This document shows positions 24,701 to 33,980 of a stretch of DNA of 34,346 bases, piece after piece. The notes under the pieces were generated by a model. It made no database searches. It was not told where the DNA came from and saw only the letters and a list, made by a program, of their open reading frames with translations. Every line of letters starts with the position of its first letter. Position 1 is the stretch's first letter. The DNA comes from Desulfonema limicola (GTDB taxonomy: Bacteria; Desulfobacterota; Desulfobacteria; Desulfobacterales; RPRI01), in assembly GCA_020723255.1 (NCBI GenBank), contig DYJH01000022.1:1-34346 (forward strand), read 5' to 3'. Position numbers and translations under genes: made by a program.

Positions 24701-25017
24701 ATGTTGAAAACAGCCGTGAAATACTTGCAGAACTTTTGAAGCTTTATTGGGAAGGTCTTTCGTCACCTCTTCATTTTTTCCCTGATTTATCTTTTGAATA
24801 TGTTAAACAGGCATATGCCAATAATAAAAATACTAGAGATATAATAAAAGATATTTGCGATAAACGGTCAGATGTCTATAATCAGAAAATTTCAGAAGAT
24901 TTGTATTATAAAACTTATTTCGTAAATAAAGAGCCGCTTGAAATTTTTAATGATTCATTTATAAAAATATCTGAATCTGTAATTGCCCCGATATTAAAGC
25001 ATCTATCAGAATTTTAA
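21748..25017 (+). CDS. recC: Exodeoxyribonuclease V gamma subunit (RecC)
   Basis: Non-catalytic Chi-recognition and scaffold subunit of RecBCD for double-strand break repair. The N-terminus YTSNKLEILVQKLA, then EIIIVQSKAMERWIYLQIA and FPFPNTFF, is typical RecC. So are DLFDQYTIFRPDYI, ITFCSMLPMRSIPFKVICLLG with MNNDAFPRSS, and SSFFANPVKYFFQKRLGI. At 1089 residues it is close to the usual ~1120, so it appears complete. ATG 21748 has no clear ribosome site (TTAAAAAAGTTTTTAT upstream). recB and recD do not follow, as they often do; the next gene is on the opposite strand. Confidence 0.92.
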   Translation: MPGLKVYTSNKLEILVQKLAKIVRIPDSGVSSFPLAPEIIIVQSKAMERWIYLQIAKQNGVCTNCIFPFPNTFFYDMIKKFIPDIPKTNFFAPEVMLFKIANILHDFPEETDFECLKRYIKDNKSNLKLFEISEKIADLFDQYTIFRPDYIFSWENNKEQNKKHHNWQSSLWRKIAKGNEKYHRSYLQKKLINTFNSSSFDSNKLYKRISVFGISSLPRFHLQLIEEIAKISEVNIFILNPCKEYWADIATDKYAGKLKKIYAAKISEEYLHIEKGNSILSSLGELGRSFFEYITSSEHTLIDQFEEYGCINMLSCIQSDILNLKERITSDYDYKLQCPDTSIQFHSCHSQIREIEVLHDNILSMLEEHEDIMPYEILVMAPDIEVYAPLIHAVFDNKEDNEPHIPFSISDRSIKKENAIIDSFLSILDLEKSRFEASKVMEVLEYPGIKEKFDLSESDLGIISGWLKDTQIRWGIDELHKTDLGLPQTNENTWKAGIKRLILGYSMRSNGLNKSPDMFSGILPFKEIEGSDAKILGNFLEFLEKVFELTKLLRGAKTAERWNMILSGIIDTFFIKDDAILLSMQFIRNVLADMVKNARISGYDKELEFDTIKYYLRKTIENEYSISGFITGGITFCSMLPMRSIPFKVICLLGMNNDAFPRSSYSYSFDLIATDPRAGDRSKKNDDKYLFLEALISARKIFYLSYVGQSIQDNSSIPPSVLISDLFDYIKEGFGISQDQLITSHKLQAFSPDYFNGTVKLFSYSEDNMLAACSLNESRFKNKDNICFISNRLSDPSDEWKILQIDSLSSFFANPVKYFFQKRLGIYFEEKEFVLSDKEIFDLSGLDNYLINQNLLADIQEGKSLDYCLSAYKSEGILPHKRIGEILVNESSIDVKNFIIKTEALKKDKTLFSKELDIMINSFSLTGKLINCFDYGTINSRYAVMKTKDIIKTWISHLALCADSNNKVQYCSYLICKDRQIIFKDVENSREILAELLKLYWEGLSSPLHFFPDLSFEYVKQAYANNKNTRDIIKDICDKRSDVYNQKISEDLYYKTYFVNKEPLEIFNDSFIKISESVIAPILKHLSEF

Positions 25018-25048
25018 TGAAAATATATCTCTATTAATACCCTTGGGT

Positions 25049-25636
25049 TCAAATTCTATAGATGATTCTGTTTTCCGTAATTATAATATCTACATGTTTA
25101 TCGTGAGATTCCATCGGGACCTGTTGTAAAATCTGACTCTCATATGCCAGCCCAACTTTTCTTGCTGTAGGAGGAAGCTTTGGAATCAGCCTGTCATATA
25201 AGCCATCACCGGAACCTACCCTTCCTCCTTTCTCATCAAAAGCAATTCCGGGTATTATAGCTATTTCAACAAATTCTATCGGAACTATCTTGCATCTTTC
25301 GGCATCCGGCGCAAGAATCCCTTTATCTCCACATTTTAAATCGGTTGATAGATTATCAATCTTCATCAGGGTTATTTCATGCTTTTCTTCATCGTACGAT
25401 GGGAGAACAACAATTTTATTATAATTAAGAGAGTTGCTGATGATATTCCAGCTTACTACTTCATGACCGGAATCAATATACAATAATGAAATTTTTGCTT
25501 CGACAAAATTTGCAAATTCAAAAAGGCGTTGTTCTATGCTTTTTGTTTTATTTGATAAATTATTTAAAGAAAGCTTATTAAATGCTTTTGATATATTATT
25601 CCGTATTTCATTTTTTTTTGTTCGCATCTCTTCCAT
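25049..25636 (-). CDS. 5-formyltetrahydrofolate cyclo-ligase family protein
   Basis: Converts 5-formyl-THF to 5,10-methenyl-THF using ATP. Family signatures are IIPGIAFDEKGGRVGSGDG then LYDR (canonical RLGxGxGYYDR) and VGLAYESQ, with a basic N-terminus (MRTKKNEIRN). 195 residues. Starts at ATG 25636 or Met4 (25627); GGGAG lies about ten bases before the first. Convergent with recC and separated from serS by a 158-base divergent spacer. Confidence 0.9.
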   Translation of the reverse strand: MEEMRTKKNEIRNNISKAFNKLSLNNLSNKTKSIEQRLFEFANFVEAKISLLYIDSGHEVVSWNIISNSLNYNKIVVLPSYDEEKHEITLMKIDNLSTDLKCGDKGILAPDAERCKIVPIEFVEIAIIPGIAFDEKGGRVGSGDGLYDRLIPKLPPTARKVGLAYESQILQQVPMESHDKHVDIIITENRIIYRI

Positions 25637-25760
25637 AAAATATGATCTCCCGGAAAGTTTAAAATCTGTAATTATATAGCAGAATTGTTAATAAAAGTCA
25701 ACTTATAAAAATCATTGACTAAAAAGATGATACATGGTTTAAGGTATATCATTGGGATAG

Positions 25761-25766
25761 TATAAT
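25761..25766 (+). promoter_or_regulatory. Candidate -10 box for serS
   Basis: An exact TATAAT lies about 30 bases upstream of the serS ATG. The -35 at 17-base spacing is poor (TTTAAG-like), so this is a weak single-box call. Confidence 0.35.
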
Positions 25767-25794
25767 TAATAATTATTTAATAACAGGAATACAT

Positions 25795-27069
25795 ATGCTG
25801 GAAATCAAGTTTGTCAGACAAAATTTGGAACTGGTGCAAAACTCAATAGCAACAAGATGTAAAAGCGCTGACATCGAAGGCCTTAAGGTTTATGACTCCA
25901 AATTAAGAGCCATACTTTTGGAAATTGAGGAATTGAGGCATCGAAGAAATATTTTTTCAGACAAGATCGCATCTATGAAAAAAAAAGGCATAGATTCTGC
26001 TGCTCTGGTTTTGGAAATGCGGAATGAATCGGAAAAAATAAAAAATCTTAATTCCGAACTTTTGGAATATGAAGACAAACTAAATAAAATTCTTATGGAG
26101 ATTCCAAATATACCTCATAGTTCAGTCCCTGAAGGAAAAGACAGCTCAGATAATTTATTGGTAAGAACTGTTGGTAAATTACCTGATTTTATTTTTACGC
26201 CTAAACATCACTGGGAACTGGGAGAAAAGCTTAAAATATTTGATTTTGAAAGGGCCTCAAAAATAACTGGCGCCCGCTTTCCCCTGTATTTTGGGGCAGG
26301 AGCAAGGCTTGAAAGAGCCATCATCAATTTCATGTTAGAGATTCATACAACAGAACACGGCTACACTGAGATTTTGCCTCCTTTTATCGTAAACAGGCAG
26401 AGCCTGACCAACACGGGACAATTGCCAAAATTTGAAGATGACCTTTTTAAGATAGAAGGATGGGATTATTATATGGTCCCTACAGCGGAAGTTCCTGTTA
26501 CAAACATTCATCAAAATGAAATATTGGATGAAAGCGCTCTGCCTATTTTATATACTGCTTATACTCCTTGCTTTCGCTCTGAAGCAGGATCTTACGGAAA
26601 AGATACAAAAGGATTGATAAGACAGCATCAATTTAATAAAGTAGAGCTAGTAAAATTCTGTAAACCCGAAAATTCTTATGATGAACTGGAAAAACTGACC
26701 CGGGATGCAGAATCTATTTTAAAGCGGCTCGAACTTCCATATCAGGTTGTATCTCTTTGTACAGGAGATCTTGGTTTTTCTGCAGCAAAAACATATGATA
26801 TCGAGGTATGGATGCCGGCTCAGGGGGTATACAGAGAAATATCATCTTGCAGTAATTTTGAAAATTTCCAGGCAAGACGCGGCAATATCAGATTCAAGAG
26901 AAAAGGCGGGAAAAAAACTGAGCTTGTGCATACTTTAAATGGATCTGGCCTGGCAGTAGGACGAACAGTTGCTGCAATTATCGAAAACAATCAGCAAGAA
27001 GACGGATCAATTATTATTCCAGATAAGTTAAGGCCCTTTATGAATAACATTGAAAGTATTTCATTATGA
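25795..27069 (+). CDS. serS: Seryl-tRNA synthetase
   Basis: Charges tRNA-Ser. The N-terminal long antiparallel coiled coil occupies about residues 31-100. The class II catalytic core has [19 protein letters not shown], motif 2 [20 protein letters not shown] (260-279) and motif 3 [20 protein letters not shown]. At 424 residues it is full length. CAGGA precedes ATG 25795. Its stop overlaps the thrC start (ATGA). Confidence 0.97.
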   Translation: MLEIKFVRQNLELVQNSIATRCKSADIEGLKVYDSKLRAILLEIEELRHRRNIFSDKIASMKKKGIDSAALVLEMRNESEKIKNLNSELLEYEDKLNKILMEIPNIPHSSVPEGKDSSDNLLVRTVGKLPDFIFTPKHHWELGEKLKIFDFERASKITGARFPLYFGAGARLERAIINFMLEIHTTEHGYTEILPPFIVNRQSLTNTGQLPKFEDDLFKIEGWDYYMVPTAEVPVTNIHQNEILDESALPILYTAYTPCFRSEAGSYGKDTKGLIRQHQFNKVELVKFCKPENSYDELEKLTRDAESILKRLELPYQVVSLCTGDLGFSAAKTYDIEVWMPAQGVYREISSCSNFENFQARRGNIRFKRKGGKKTELVHTLNGSGLAVGRTVAAIIENNQQEDGSIIIPDKLRPFMNNIESISL

Positions 27070-28568
27070 AACTTGAAAATTTTCCCGATGAGATCCGCCA
27101 TTTTCTAATGCCTAAACACAAAGGAAATCTTGTATACCGGTGCTTAGGATGCGGCAAAGAACATGGAATCGAAAATCTTTTATATACATGCCCTGATTGC
27201 GGTAAAGTTCTTTTGATTCATGACTTGAATTTTGATCATTTGAAAAGTATTTCCGGGGAAAAATGGCAAAACATTTTTGATTACCGTAAAATGCTAAAAA
27301 TTCCGGCATTAAAAGGCATATACCTTTTTCATGAATTTATTGGCCCTGTAATTCCTCTTTCCTCGATAATTTACCTTGGGGAGGGACATACCCCTATTAT
27401 AGAGGCAAATTCTTTATTGCAGGAAAAGGTAGGTATGAAGTTTTTCTTTAAAAACGACGGCCAGAATCCAAGCGCTTCTTTCAAAGATAGAGGTATGGCA
27501 AGCGCATTAAGCTACATAAACTACCTGGTCAAGGATAAACATCTTTCAGATATCCTTGCAATTTGTGCTTCCACAGGAGATACTTCAGCGTCTGCGGCTT
27601 TATATGCCGCTTACCTTCAGCCTAATATAAAATCTGCGGTTCTTCTCCCGCATAAGAAAGTAACGCCTCAGCAGCTTTCGCAACCATTGGGAAGTGGAGC
27701 TTGTGTGTTTGAAATTCCCGGCGTTTTTGATGATTGCATGAAGATAGTTGAAAGTTTATCCGAAAGATACAATGTCGCTTTGCTGAATTCAAAGAATGCC
27801 TGGCGTATTCTTGGCCAGGAATCTTATTCATATGAGATTGCACAAAATTTCGAATATGATATGAGAAACAAAGTCGTAATTGTTCCTATAGGAAATGCCG
27901 GAAATATTACTGCGGTACTGAATGGTTTTATAAAGTTTTATGAAACCGGCATAATAGACATTTTGCCTAAAATTATTGGAGTTCAATCAAAACATGCAAA
28001 CCCTGTATGCAATTATTACAGTGAACCTGATAACAAAAAGCGACGATTTATTCCTGTAAATGTAAGACCTAGTGTAGCACAAGCAGCAATGATAGGAAAC
28101 CCTGTCTCAATGCCAAGAGTCATACATCTTGTTAAAAAATATATAAATCTTGCAGGGGAAGATAGTATTTCGTTTGTAGAAGTAACAGAACAAGATATAA
28201 TTGATTGTCAAATTGCAGCTAATCGTAACGGACATATTGCATGTACCCATGGAGGTGAATGTCTTGCCGGTCTTTTTGTAGCTATCAAAAAGGGTCTGGT
28301 ATCAAAAACCGATACTGCTATTCTTGATTCAACTGCACATGCTCTAAAATTTTCAGGATTTCAGAATATGTATTTTGAAAACAAATTTCCTTCAGAATAT
28401 GAAATTCTACCAAATAAAGCATTAATAAATAATCCTGTTCTAATTAATCCTGATGAACTCAGCAAGGTTCCAATTCCAGGCAAACATTTAAACGAAAGCG
28501 ACTTTAAAATATTTGTAATAAGCATTTCGGATCAAATCGCCAATGCTCTTGATCTAAAAGAAAGATGA
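27066..28568 (+). CDS. thrC: Threonine synthase (zinc-ribbon type)
   Basis: PLP-dependent conversion of O-phosphohomoserine to threonine. An N-terminal zinc ribbon has CLGC (Cys26, Cys29) and CPDC (Cys42, Cys45). The PLP lysine is Lys140 in [15 protein letters not shown], and the phosphate-binding loop is [32 protein letters not shown] and SGFQNMYF are typical of this branch. 500 residues. ATG 27066 overlaps the serS stop with no clear ribosome site of its own, so translation is probably coupled. Confidence 0.93.
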   Translation: MKLENFPDEIRHFLMPKHKGNLVYRCLGCGKEHGIENLLYTCPDCGKVLLIHDLNFDHLKSISGEKWQNIFDYRKMLKIPALKGIYLFHEFIGPVIPLSSIIYLGEGHTPIIEANSLLQEKVGMKFFFKNDGQNPSASFKDRGMASALSYINYLVKDKHLSDILAICASTGDTSASAALYAAYLQPNIKSAVLLPHKKVTPQQLSQPLGSGACVFEIPGVFDDCMKIVESLSERYNVALLNSKNAWRILGQESYSYEIAQNFEYDMRNKVVIVPIGNAGNITAVLNGFIKFYETGIIDILPKIIGVQSKHANPVCNYYSEPDNKKRRFIPVNVRPSVAQAAMIGNPVSMPRVIHLVKKYINLAGEDSISFVEVTEQDIIDCQIAANRNGHIACTHGGECLAGLFVAIKKGLVSKTDTAILDSTAHALKFSGFQNMYFENKFPSEYEILPNKALINNPVLINPDELSKVPIPGKHLNESDFKIFVISISDQIANALDLKER

Positions 28569-28615
28569 AAAACATTATGGAATATAATATTAAATTATGC
28601 AGCAAGAGGTAACAT

Positions 28616-29383
28616 ATGGATAAAAATCGGTTATGTTACATTTTAATTATTTTTTTTGTTTTTTTCTTTGTTTCATGCGCTGATCAAAAATTGTTAAAAA
28701 AACAAGGGGAAGCGCGAAGAGGCGTAGGCGAAGCTTATATGAACCAAAATGATTATACGGCAGCTTTAAACGAGTTGCTTGAAGCTGAAAAGCTATTTCC
28801 AGATGACCATCATCTTCATAATGATCTTGGGCTTGTTTATATGGCAAAAGACCGTCTTAGGCTTGCTGTTGATCATTTCAAAAAAGCTATTGATTTAAAG
28901 CCTGACTTTGCTCCGGCTATTAACAACCTTGGAACCGCATATCTTGCTTTAAAAGACTGGAATTCTGCAATTGCTTGCTTTGAAAAAGTATATAACAATC
29001 TTTTATATGCAACTCCACATTTTCCTCTAACTAACTTGGGGTGGGCATATTACAACAAAAAAGATTTTACATTAGCTGAAAAATACTACAAGGAAGCGTT
29101 GAAGATTGATCCTAATTACCCGATTGCATTGCATGGTCTGGGAATTACATATCTTAATTCAGAAAATATTTCCGAAGCTGTATTATATTTAGAAAAGGCT
29201 ATAAAATATATACCCCGCGCTCCCGAATGGTATAAGGATCTTTCAGAAGCCTATGTAAAGTTAAAACAATATGACAAAGCTATAGGAAGTTACTATAAAG
29301 TTATTGAAATAGCACCGAACAGTGAACTGTCTGCTCAAGCCCAAAAGGAAATTTCAAAATTAAAATCAGAAAATATTAAATAA
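28616..29383 (+). CDS. TPR-repeat lipoprotein (PilW/PilF-like)
   Basis: A 255-residue lipoprotein: hydrophobic signal LCYILIIFFVFFFVSC with lipobox cysteine Cys21 (FVSC), then about five TPRs (AYMNQNDYTAALNELLEAEK, LGLVYMAKDRLRLAVDHFKKA, LGTAYLALKDWNSAIACFEK and two more). The architecture matches PilW/PilF lipoproteins that assemble type IV pilus secretins, but similar TPR lipoproteins have other jobs and no pilus genes are nearby. Alanine at +2 is compatible with outer-membrane sorting. AGAGG precedes the ATG. Confidence 0.85.
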   Translation: MDKNRLCYILIIFFVFFFVSCADQKLLKKQGEARRGVGEAYMNQNDYTAALNELLEAEKLFPDDHHLHNDLGLVYMAKDRLRLAVDHFKKAIDLKPDFAPAINNLGTAYLALKDWNSAIACFEKVYNNLLYATPHFPLTNLGWAYYNKKDFTLAEKYYKEALKIDPNYPIALHGLGITYLNSENISEAVLYLEKAIKYIPRAPEWYKDLSEAYVKLKQYDKAIGSYYKVIEIAPNSELSAQAQKEISKLKSENIK

Positions 29384-29460
29384 TAATTATTCCGTTTTTA
29401 ACCCACCTAAAATACTTATTAGCTTTTGACAATTAATCAAGTTTTAAGGAATTTTGTATC

Positions 29461-30642
29461 ATGTCTGTTGCAAAAAATATTGAAAATATAATCACAAAAG
29501 CATCTTGGATAAGAAAGATGTTTGAAGAAGGTACCCGACTTAAGGCAGAGCATGGAGAAGAAAATGTTTTTGATTTTAGCCTCGGCAACCCGAATGTAGC
29601 GCCTCCTGAAGAATTCAGAAAAATACTCACAGATACGGTTAATTCCTTAGGCCATGGGGATCATGGCTATATGCCGAATACTGGGTATCCGGAAGTTTGC
29701 AATGCTGTCGCTGAGTATCTTTCTACAGAACAGGACGTCCCAATAGCCGGAAACAATATTGTTATGGCCTGTGGCGCTGCCGGCGCATTGAATGTTATTT
29801 TAAAAACCATACTTGATCCGGGTGACGAGGTTATTACGCCCGCCCCTTTTTTTGTAGAATATGGATTTTACGCCTCTAACCATAATGGAATTATAAAGAC
29901 TGCACCGACAAAAAAAGATTTCTCTCTTAATATTGATTCAATTTCTTTGGCAATTACCGACAGGACAAAAGCTGTTTTGATAAATTCTCCAAACAACCCC
30001 ACAGGGCAGGTATATTCCGAGGAAAGCCTAATCGAGCTTGGCGGACTTTTAAGCGAAAAGAGCAAAAAATACGGTAAAATAATTTATCTTTTATCCGATG
30101 AGCCATATAGGAAAATCAGTTATGATGGAATTCAAATACCAGGTATTTTTAAATGTTATAATGAAAGTATTATTGCGACTTCATATTCAAAAGATATTTC
30201 GATTCCCGGCGAGCGCATAGGTTTTGCGGCAATAAATCCTGCAGCAGTTTTTAAGAATGAGCTTTATGGAGGAATGGCGCTTGCAATCAGAATTCTTGGT
30301 TTTGTTAATGCGCCTGCTCTTATGCAGCGTGTTGTGGCTTTAATGCAGGGAAAAAGCGTTGATGTTTCAATTTATGCAAAAAAAAGAAAGCTTTTATGTG
30401 ATGGGCTGTCCGACTGCGGGTATGAATTTATAAAACCGGCGGGAGCTTTCTACCTTTTCCCAAAATCCCCAATAGAAGATGATATAAGATTTATTAGAGC
30501 TCTTCAGGAGGAGCTAATTCTTGCCGTACCGGGAAGCGGTTTCATGGGACCCGGACATTTCAGAATTGCCTTTTGTGTGTCGGATGATACTATTATAAAT
30601 TCAATGCCTGGCTTTAAACGGGTTATGGATCGGTTCAGGTAA
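29461..30642 (+). CDS. Class I PLP-dependent aminotransferase
   Basis: A 393-residue aspartate-aminotransferase-fold enzyme. Features: FSLGNPNVAPPEEF (substrate loop), YMPNTGYPEVCNAV, NSPNNPTGQVY (175-185), DEPYRKI (213-219) and PLP lysine Lys244 in SYSKDISIPGERIGF. The SKDISIPGERIG wording is frequent in deltaproteobacterial aminotransferases of unassigned specificity, so I do not name a substrate. AAGGA precedes ATG 29461. Thirteen bases separate it from the next gene, so co-transcription is likely. Confidence 0.9.
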   Translation: MSVAKNIENIITKASWIRKMFEEGTRLKAEHGEENVFDFSLGNPNVAPPEEFRKILTDTVNSLGHGDHGYMPNTGYPEVCNAVAEYLSTEQDVPIAGNNIVMACGAAGALNVILKTILDPGDEVITPAPFFVEYGFYASNHNGIIKTAPTKKDFSLNIDSISLAITDRTKAVLINSPNNPTGQVYSEESLIELGGLLSEKSKKYGKIIYLLSDEPYRKISYDGIQIPGIFKCYNESIIATSYSKDISIPGERIGFAAINPAAVFKNELYGGMALAIRILGFVNAPALMQRVVALMQGKSVDVSIYAKKRKLLCDGLSDCGYEFIKPAGAFYLFPKSPIEDDIRFIRALQEELILAVPGSGFMGPGHFRIAFCVSDDTIINSMPGFKRVMDRFR

Positions 30643-30654
30643 GGAAAAATAATT

Positions 30655-33321
30655 ATGGGAGCTAGTGAAAAACCGGACAATAAAGAGCTTACAGTTATAA
30701 CTACACATGTTAGCGCCGACTTTGATGCAATAGCTTCCATGCTTGCGGCGCAGAAGCTTTATCCGGATTCTCTTGTCGTTTTTCCGGGTTTACAGGAAAA
30801 AAACCTAAGAAATTTTTTCGTTGAATCAATGGTCTATCTGTTTAATATGGCTGATATTAAAAGCATAGATTTATCAAATGTTAAAATGCTTGTATTGGTA
30901 GATACAAGGCAGGCAGGCAGAATAGGAAAACTGTCGTCTCTTGTTGATCGAAACGATATTGATATTCATATATACGATCATCACCCGCACGCAGCAAATG
31001 ACATAAAAGGCAGCTTTGAAGTTTACCGGCAGACAGGATCAACAGTTACAATCCTAACACAAATTTTAGAAGAAAAAAATATTGCAGTTTCTGCAGATGA
31101 AGCAACGATAATGTGCCTTGGCATTTATGAAGATACCGGTTCTTTTTTATTTCCTTCAACCACTGAAGATGATTTTAAAGCTGCCGCTTTTCTTCTTTCC
31201 AGGGGAGCCAATCTGAATATTATTTCAAATCTTATTTCGCGTGAAATAAGCCCGGAACAGATTTCACTTTTAAATGACATGTTACAGGCCTCAACAAGGC
31301 ATAACATTAATGGTGTGGAAGTCGTTGTCACAACAATATCTTCAGATATTTATATCAACGATTTTTCATTTCTGGTTCATAAAATGGCCAGAATGGAAAA
31401 TATAGATGCCATATTTGCTATAGCAATGATGGAAAACAAAGTATATCTTGTTGCAAGAAGCAGAATACAGGAAGTAGATGTCGGAACAATTCTTTCTTAT
31501 ATGGGAGGCGGTGGACATACATTTGCGGCATCCGCAACTATAAAGGAAGAAACTGTAACACAAGTTGAACAGAAACTTATTAAGGTTCTGTATGAAAACA
31601 TCAGAGCGAGAAGAACGGCAAAACAGCTCATGTCTTCTCCTGCTATTGCCGTGAGTGCTGACATTTCATGCAAGGATGCAAGCGGTATTCTTACACGCTA
31701 TAATGTAAATGCTCTTCTTGTTACAGAAAAAAAAGACGGGAAAGAGGATCTGCTCGGTTATATAACCAGACAGGTTATAGAAAAAGCGCTTTATCATAAA
31801 CTTGATGAGGCAATGGTCAAGGAATATATGACAACAGAAGTAGCCTCTGTTGGGCCGGAAGCAGACCTTATCGAAATTCAGAATAAAATAATTGAAAACA
31901 AGCAGCGTATTCTTCCCGTTATAGATAAAGATATCATAACCGGAGTTGTGACAAGGACAGATCTTTTAAACATACTTGTAAGACAGTCTCAGCAAAAAAA
32001 TTCTGAACTTTCCGATCAGCCTTATGAGCATGCTCATGCCCGTACCAGAAACATAGTAAAATTTATTGAAGAGCGCCTTCCAAGATACCTTATAGAAATA
32101 TTAAAAACCATAGGAAAAGTTGCTTCTGAGGCTGGATACAGAGCCTATGTGATCGGGGGGTTTGTCCGTGATCTTTTACTTTACAGGAAAAATGAAGACA
32201 TTGATATTGTGGTTGAAGGAGACGGAATCGCATTTGCAAAAAAATATGCCTCTCTGGTTGGGGCTCGCACTCATATATACGGAAAATTCGGAACTGCTGT
32301 GGTTATTTTCCCTGATGGTTTCAAAATAGATATTGCTTCCGCCAGAATGGAATACTACAAGTTTCCGGCTGCGCTTCCCACCGTTGAGATGAGCTCAATA
32401 AAGCTTGATCTTTTCAGAAGAGATTTTACAATAAACACAATGGCAATCCAGTTAAATCCCGAAAGATACGGAACGCTCATAGATTTTTTTGCAGCTCAGA
32501 AAGATATTAAGGAAAAAGCGATTAAAGTATTACATAATTTAAGTTTTGTGGAAGATCCTACCCGTATATTTCGCGCCATAAGATTCGAGCAACGGTTCGG
32601 ATTTGCTATAGGCAAACTTACATCAGGTTTGATAGAAAATGCTGTTAAGATGGACTTTTTCAAGCGTCTCAGCGGCAGAAGAGTTTTTTCGGAGCTTCGC
32701 CAGATTCTTGAAGAAGAAAATCCCATATCCTCAATAATAAGACTCAATGATTATAACCTCCTTAAAGTAATCGACTCTTCAATAATACTTAACGATGATT
32801 TGGTTTCATCCTTAAACTCTGCTAAACAGGTTATCTCGTGGTATAATTTGCTTTTTCTTGAAGAACCATATATGAAGTGGGCCGTTTACTTTCTGGCTCT
32901 TTTTGGGCATTCCAAGATGGAGGTAACAGAGAATGCATGCAAACATTTCGAAATAGCTCCCAGGCAGATGAGCATTTTCTGCGAAGAAAGGGTTGAAGCG
33001 GAACGATGTCTTTACAGGCTCGAAAATAACCATGATATACAAAATGACACGCTTTATAATTTGCTTTCATCATTCAGGATAGAGATTATACTGTATATGA
33101 TGGCAATAACAAAAAAAGAAAATGCGAAAAAAGCTATATCGTATTTTATAACAAAGCTCAGGATGACAAAATTATCGGTATCCGGAAAAGATCTGAAAAA
33201 GTTGGGACTTGAACCGGGGCCTCTTTATAAAAATATATTACAGGCCGCTCTTTATGCCAAACTAAACGGCGCGCTTAAAACAAAAATTGATGAACTTAAT
33301 TTTATAAAAGATTATGTATAA
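30655..33321 (+). CDS. DHH phosphoesterase-CBS-tRNA nucleotidyltransferase fusion (A-adding type)
   Basis: An 888-residue multidomain protein. An N-terminal DHH/DHHA1 phosphoesterase has VSADFDAIAS (19-28), LVDTRQAGR, YDHHPHA (His109-His110) and GGGGHTFAASA (284-294). Two CBS domains cover about residues 320-443 (EYMTTEVASVGPEADLIEIQ, GVVTRTDLLNIL). The C-terminal poly(A) polymerase/CCA-type head has GGFVRDLLL (501-509), catalytic Asp515 and Asp517 in NEDIDIVVEGD, RRDFTINTMAI and EDPTRIFRAIRFEQRFGF. All catalytic motifs appear intact. Such fusions in deltaproteobacteria and Aquifex-like bacteria are usually A-adding or CCA-adding enzymes; which one cannot be told here. Overlaps the M50 protease start by eight bases. 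Confidence 0.93.
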   Translation: MGASEKPDNKELTVITTHVSADFDAIASMLAAQKLYPDSLVVFPGLQEKNLRNFFVESMVYLFNMADIKSIDLSNVKMLVLVDTRQAGRIGKLSSLVDRNDIDIHIYDHHPHAANDIKGSFEVYRQTGSTVTILTQILEEKNIAVSADEATIMCLGIYEDTGSFLFPSTTEDDFKAAAFLLSRGANLNIISNLISREISPEQISLLNDMLQASTRHNINGVEVVVTTISSDIYINDFSFLVHKMARMENIDAIFAIAMMENKVYLVARSRIQEVDVGTILSYMGGGGHTFAASATIKEETVTQVEQKLIKVLYENIRARRTAKQLMSSPAIAVSADISCKDASGILTRYNVNALLVTEKKDGKEDLLGYITRQVIEKALYHKLDEAMVKEYMTTEVASVGPEADLIEIQNKIIENKQRILPVIDKDIITGVVTRTDLLNILVRQSQQKNSELSDQPYEHAHARTRNIVKFIEERLPRYLIEILKTIGKVASEAGYRAYVIGGFVRDLLLYRKNEDIDIVVEGDGIAFAKKYASLVGARTHIYGKFGTAVVIFPDGFKIDIASARMEYYKFPAALPTVEMSSIKLDLFRRDFTINTMAIQLNPERYGTLIDFFAAQKDIKEKAIKVLHNLSFVEDPTRIFRAIRFEQRFGFAIGKLTSGLIENAVKMDFFKRLSGRRVFSELRQILEEENPISSIIRLNDYNLLKVIDSSIILNDDLVSSLNSAKQVISWYNLLFLEEPYMKWAVYFLALFGHSKMEVTENACKHFEIAPRQMSIFCEERVEAERCLYRLENNHDIQNDTLYNLLSSFRIEIILYMMAITKKENAKKAISYFITKLRMTKLSVSGKDLKKLGLEPGPLYKNILQAALYAKLNGALKTKIDELNFIKDYV

Positions 33322-33955
33322 TAACTTTGAAATATATAAAACGGTCTTAATGCTGGCTCCTCTTGTTTTTTCTGTTACAGTACATGAAGTTGCTCACGGT
33401 TATGCCGCATACAGACTGGGAGATAATACTGCCAAGCTCGCAGGCAGGCTGACTTTAAATCCTATAAAACACTTTGATTTAGTGGGTTCATTTTTAATTC
33501 CGGTAATGCTAAAGCTTATGGGGTCTTCAATAATTTTCGGTTACGCAAAACCGGTGCCTGTAAATTTCAATAATTTAAGGAATTACAAAAAAGATGTGCT
33601 GATAGTATCTTCCGCCGGTGCATTAGCCAATATCTGCCTGGCAGTTATTTCTAGCATACTTTTTCATGCCCTTTTAGAGTACAACGGCAAATTCTTTGCT
33701 CTTGAATTTGTTTATATGCTTCAACTAAGCGTTTTTATTAATTGCATTCTTGCGGTTTTTAACCTTATACCTATTCCGCCTCTTGATGGCAGCAAAATTC
33801 TTTCCGTTCTTCTTCCCGATACATTGAAAATTCAGTTTGCCAAGATTGAGCGTTTCGGAATGCTTATATTAATTTTTTTTCTGTTTTCAGGATTATTCAA
33901 TAAAATATTAGATTATATCGCAATGCCTATAATTAGCTTTCTTCTTGGAAGCTAA
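33314..33955 (+). CDS. Site-2-protease-like M50 zinc metalloprotease
   Basis: A 213-residue inner-membrane protease of the short M50 family. Zinc motif HEVAH (His24, Glu25, His28) is in the first membrane helix. The third ligand region is NLIPIPPLDGSKIL (Asp158), and GYAKPVPVN lies between. Several hydrophobic segments and no PDZ domain. Starts inside the end of the preceding gene; trpS follows after 25 bases, so these form one operon. Confidence 0.93.
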   Translation: MYNNFEIYKTVLMLAPLVFSVTVHEVAHGYAAYRLGDNTAKLAGRLTLNPIKHFDLVGSFLIPVMLKLMGSSIIFGYAKPVPVNFNNLRNYKKDVLIVSSAGALANICLAVISSILFHALLEYNGKFFALEFVYMLQLSVFINCILAVFNLIPIPPLDGSKILSVLLPDTLKIQFAKIERFGMLILIFFLFSGLFNKILDYIAMPIISFLLGS

Positions 33956-33980
33956 AAGGAGATTTCACAGAGGAGATTAA

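Noticed and set aside
29426-29431. TTGACA as a promoter for the aminotransferase gene
   Set aside because: No acceptable -10 at 15-19 base spacing.
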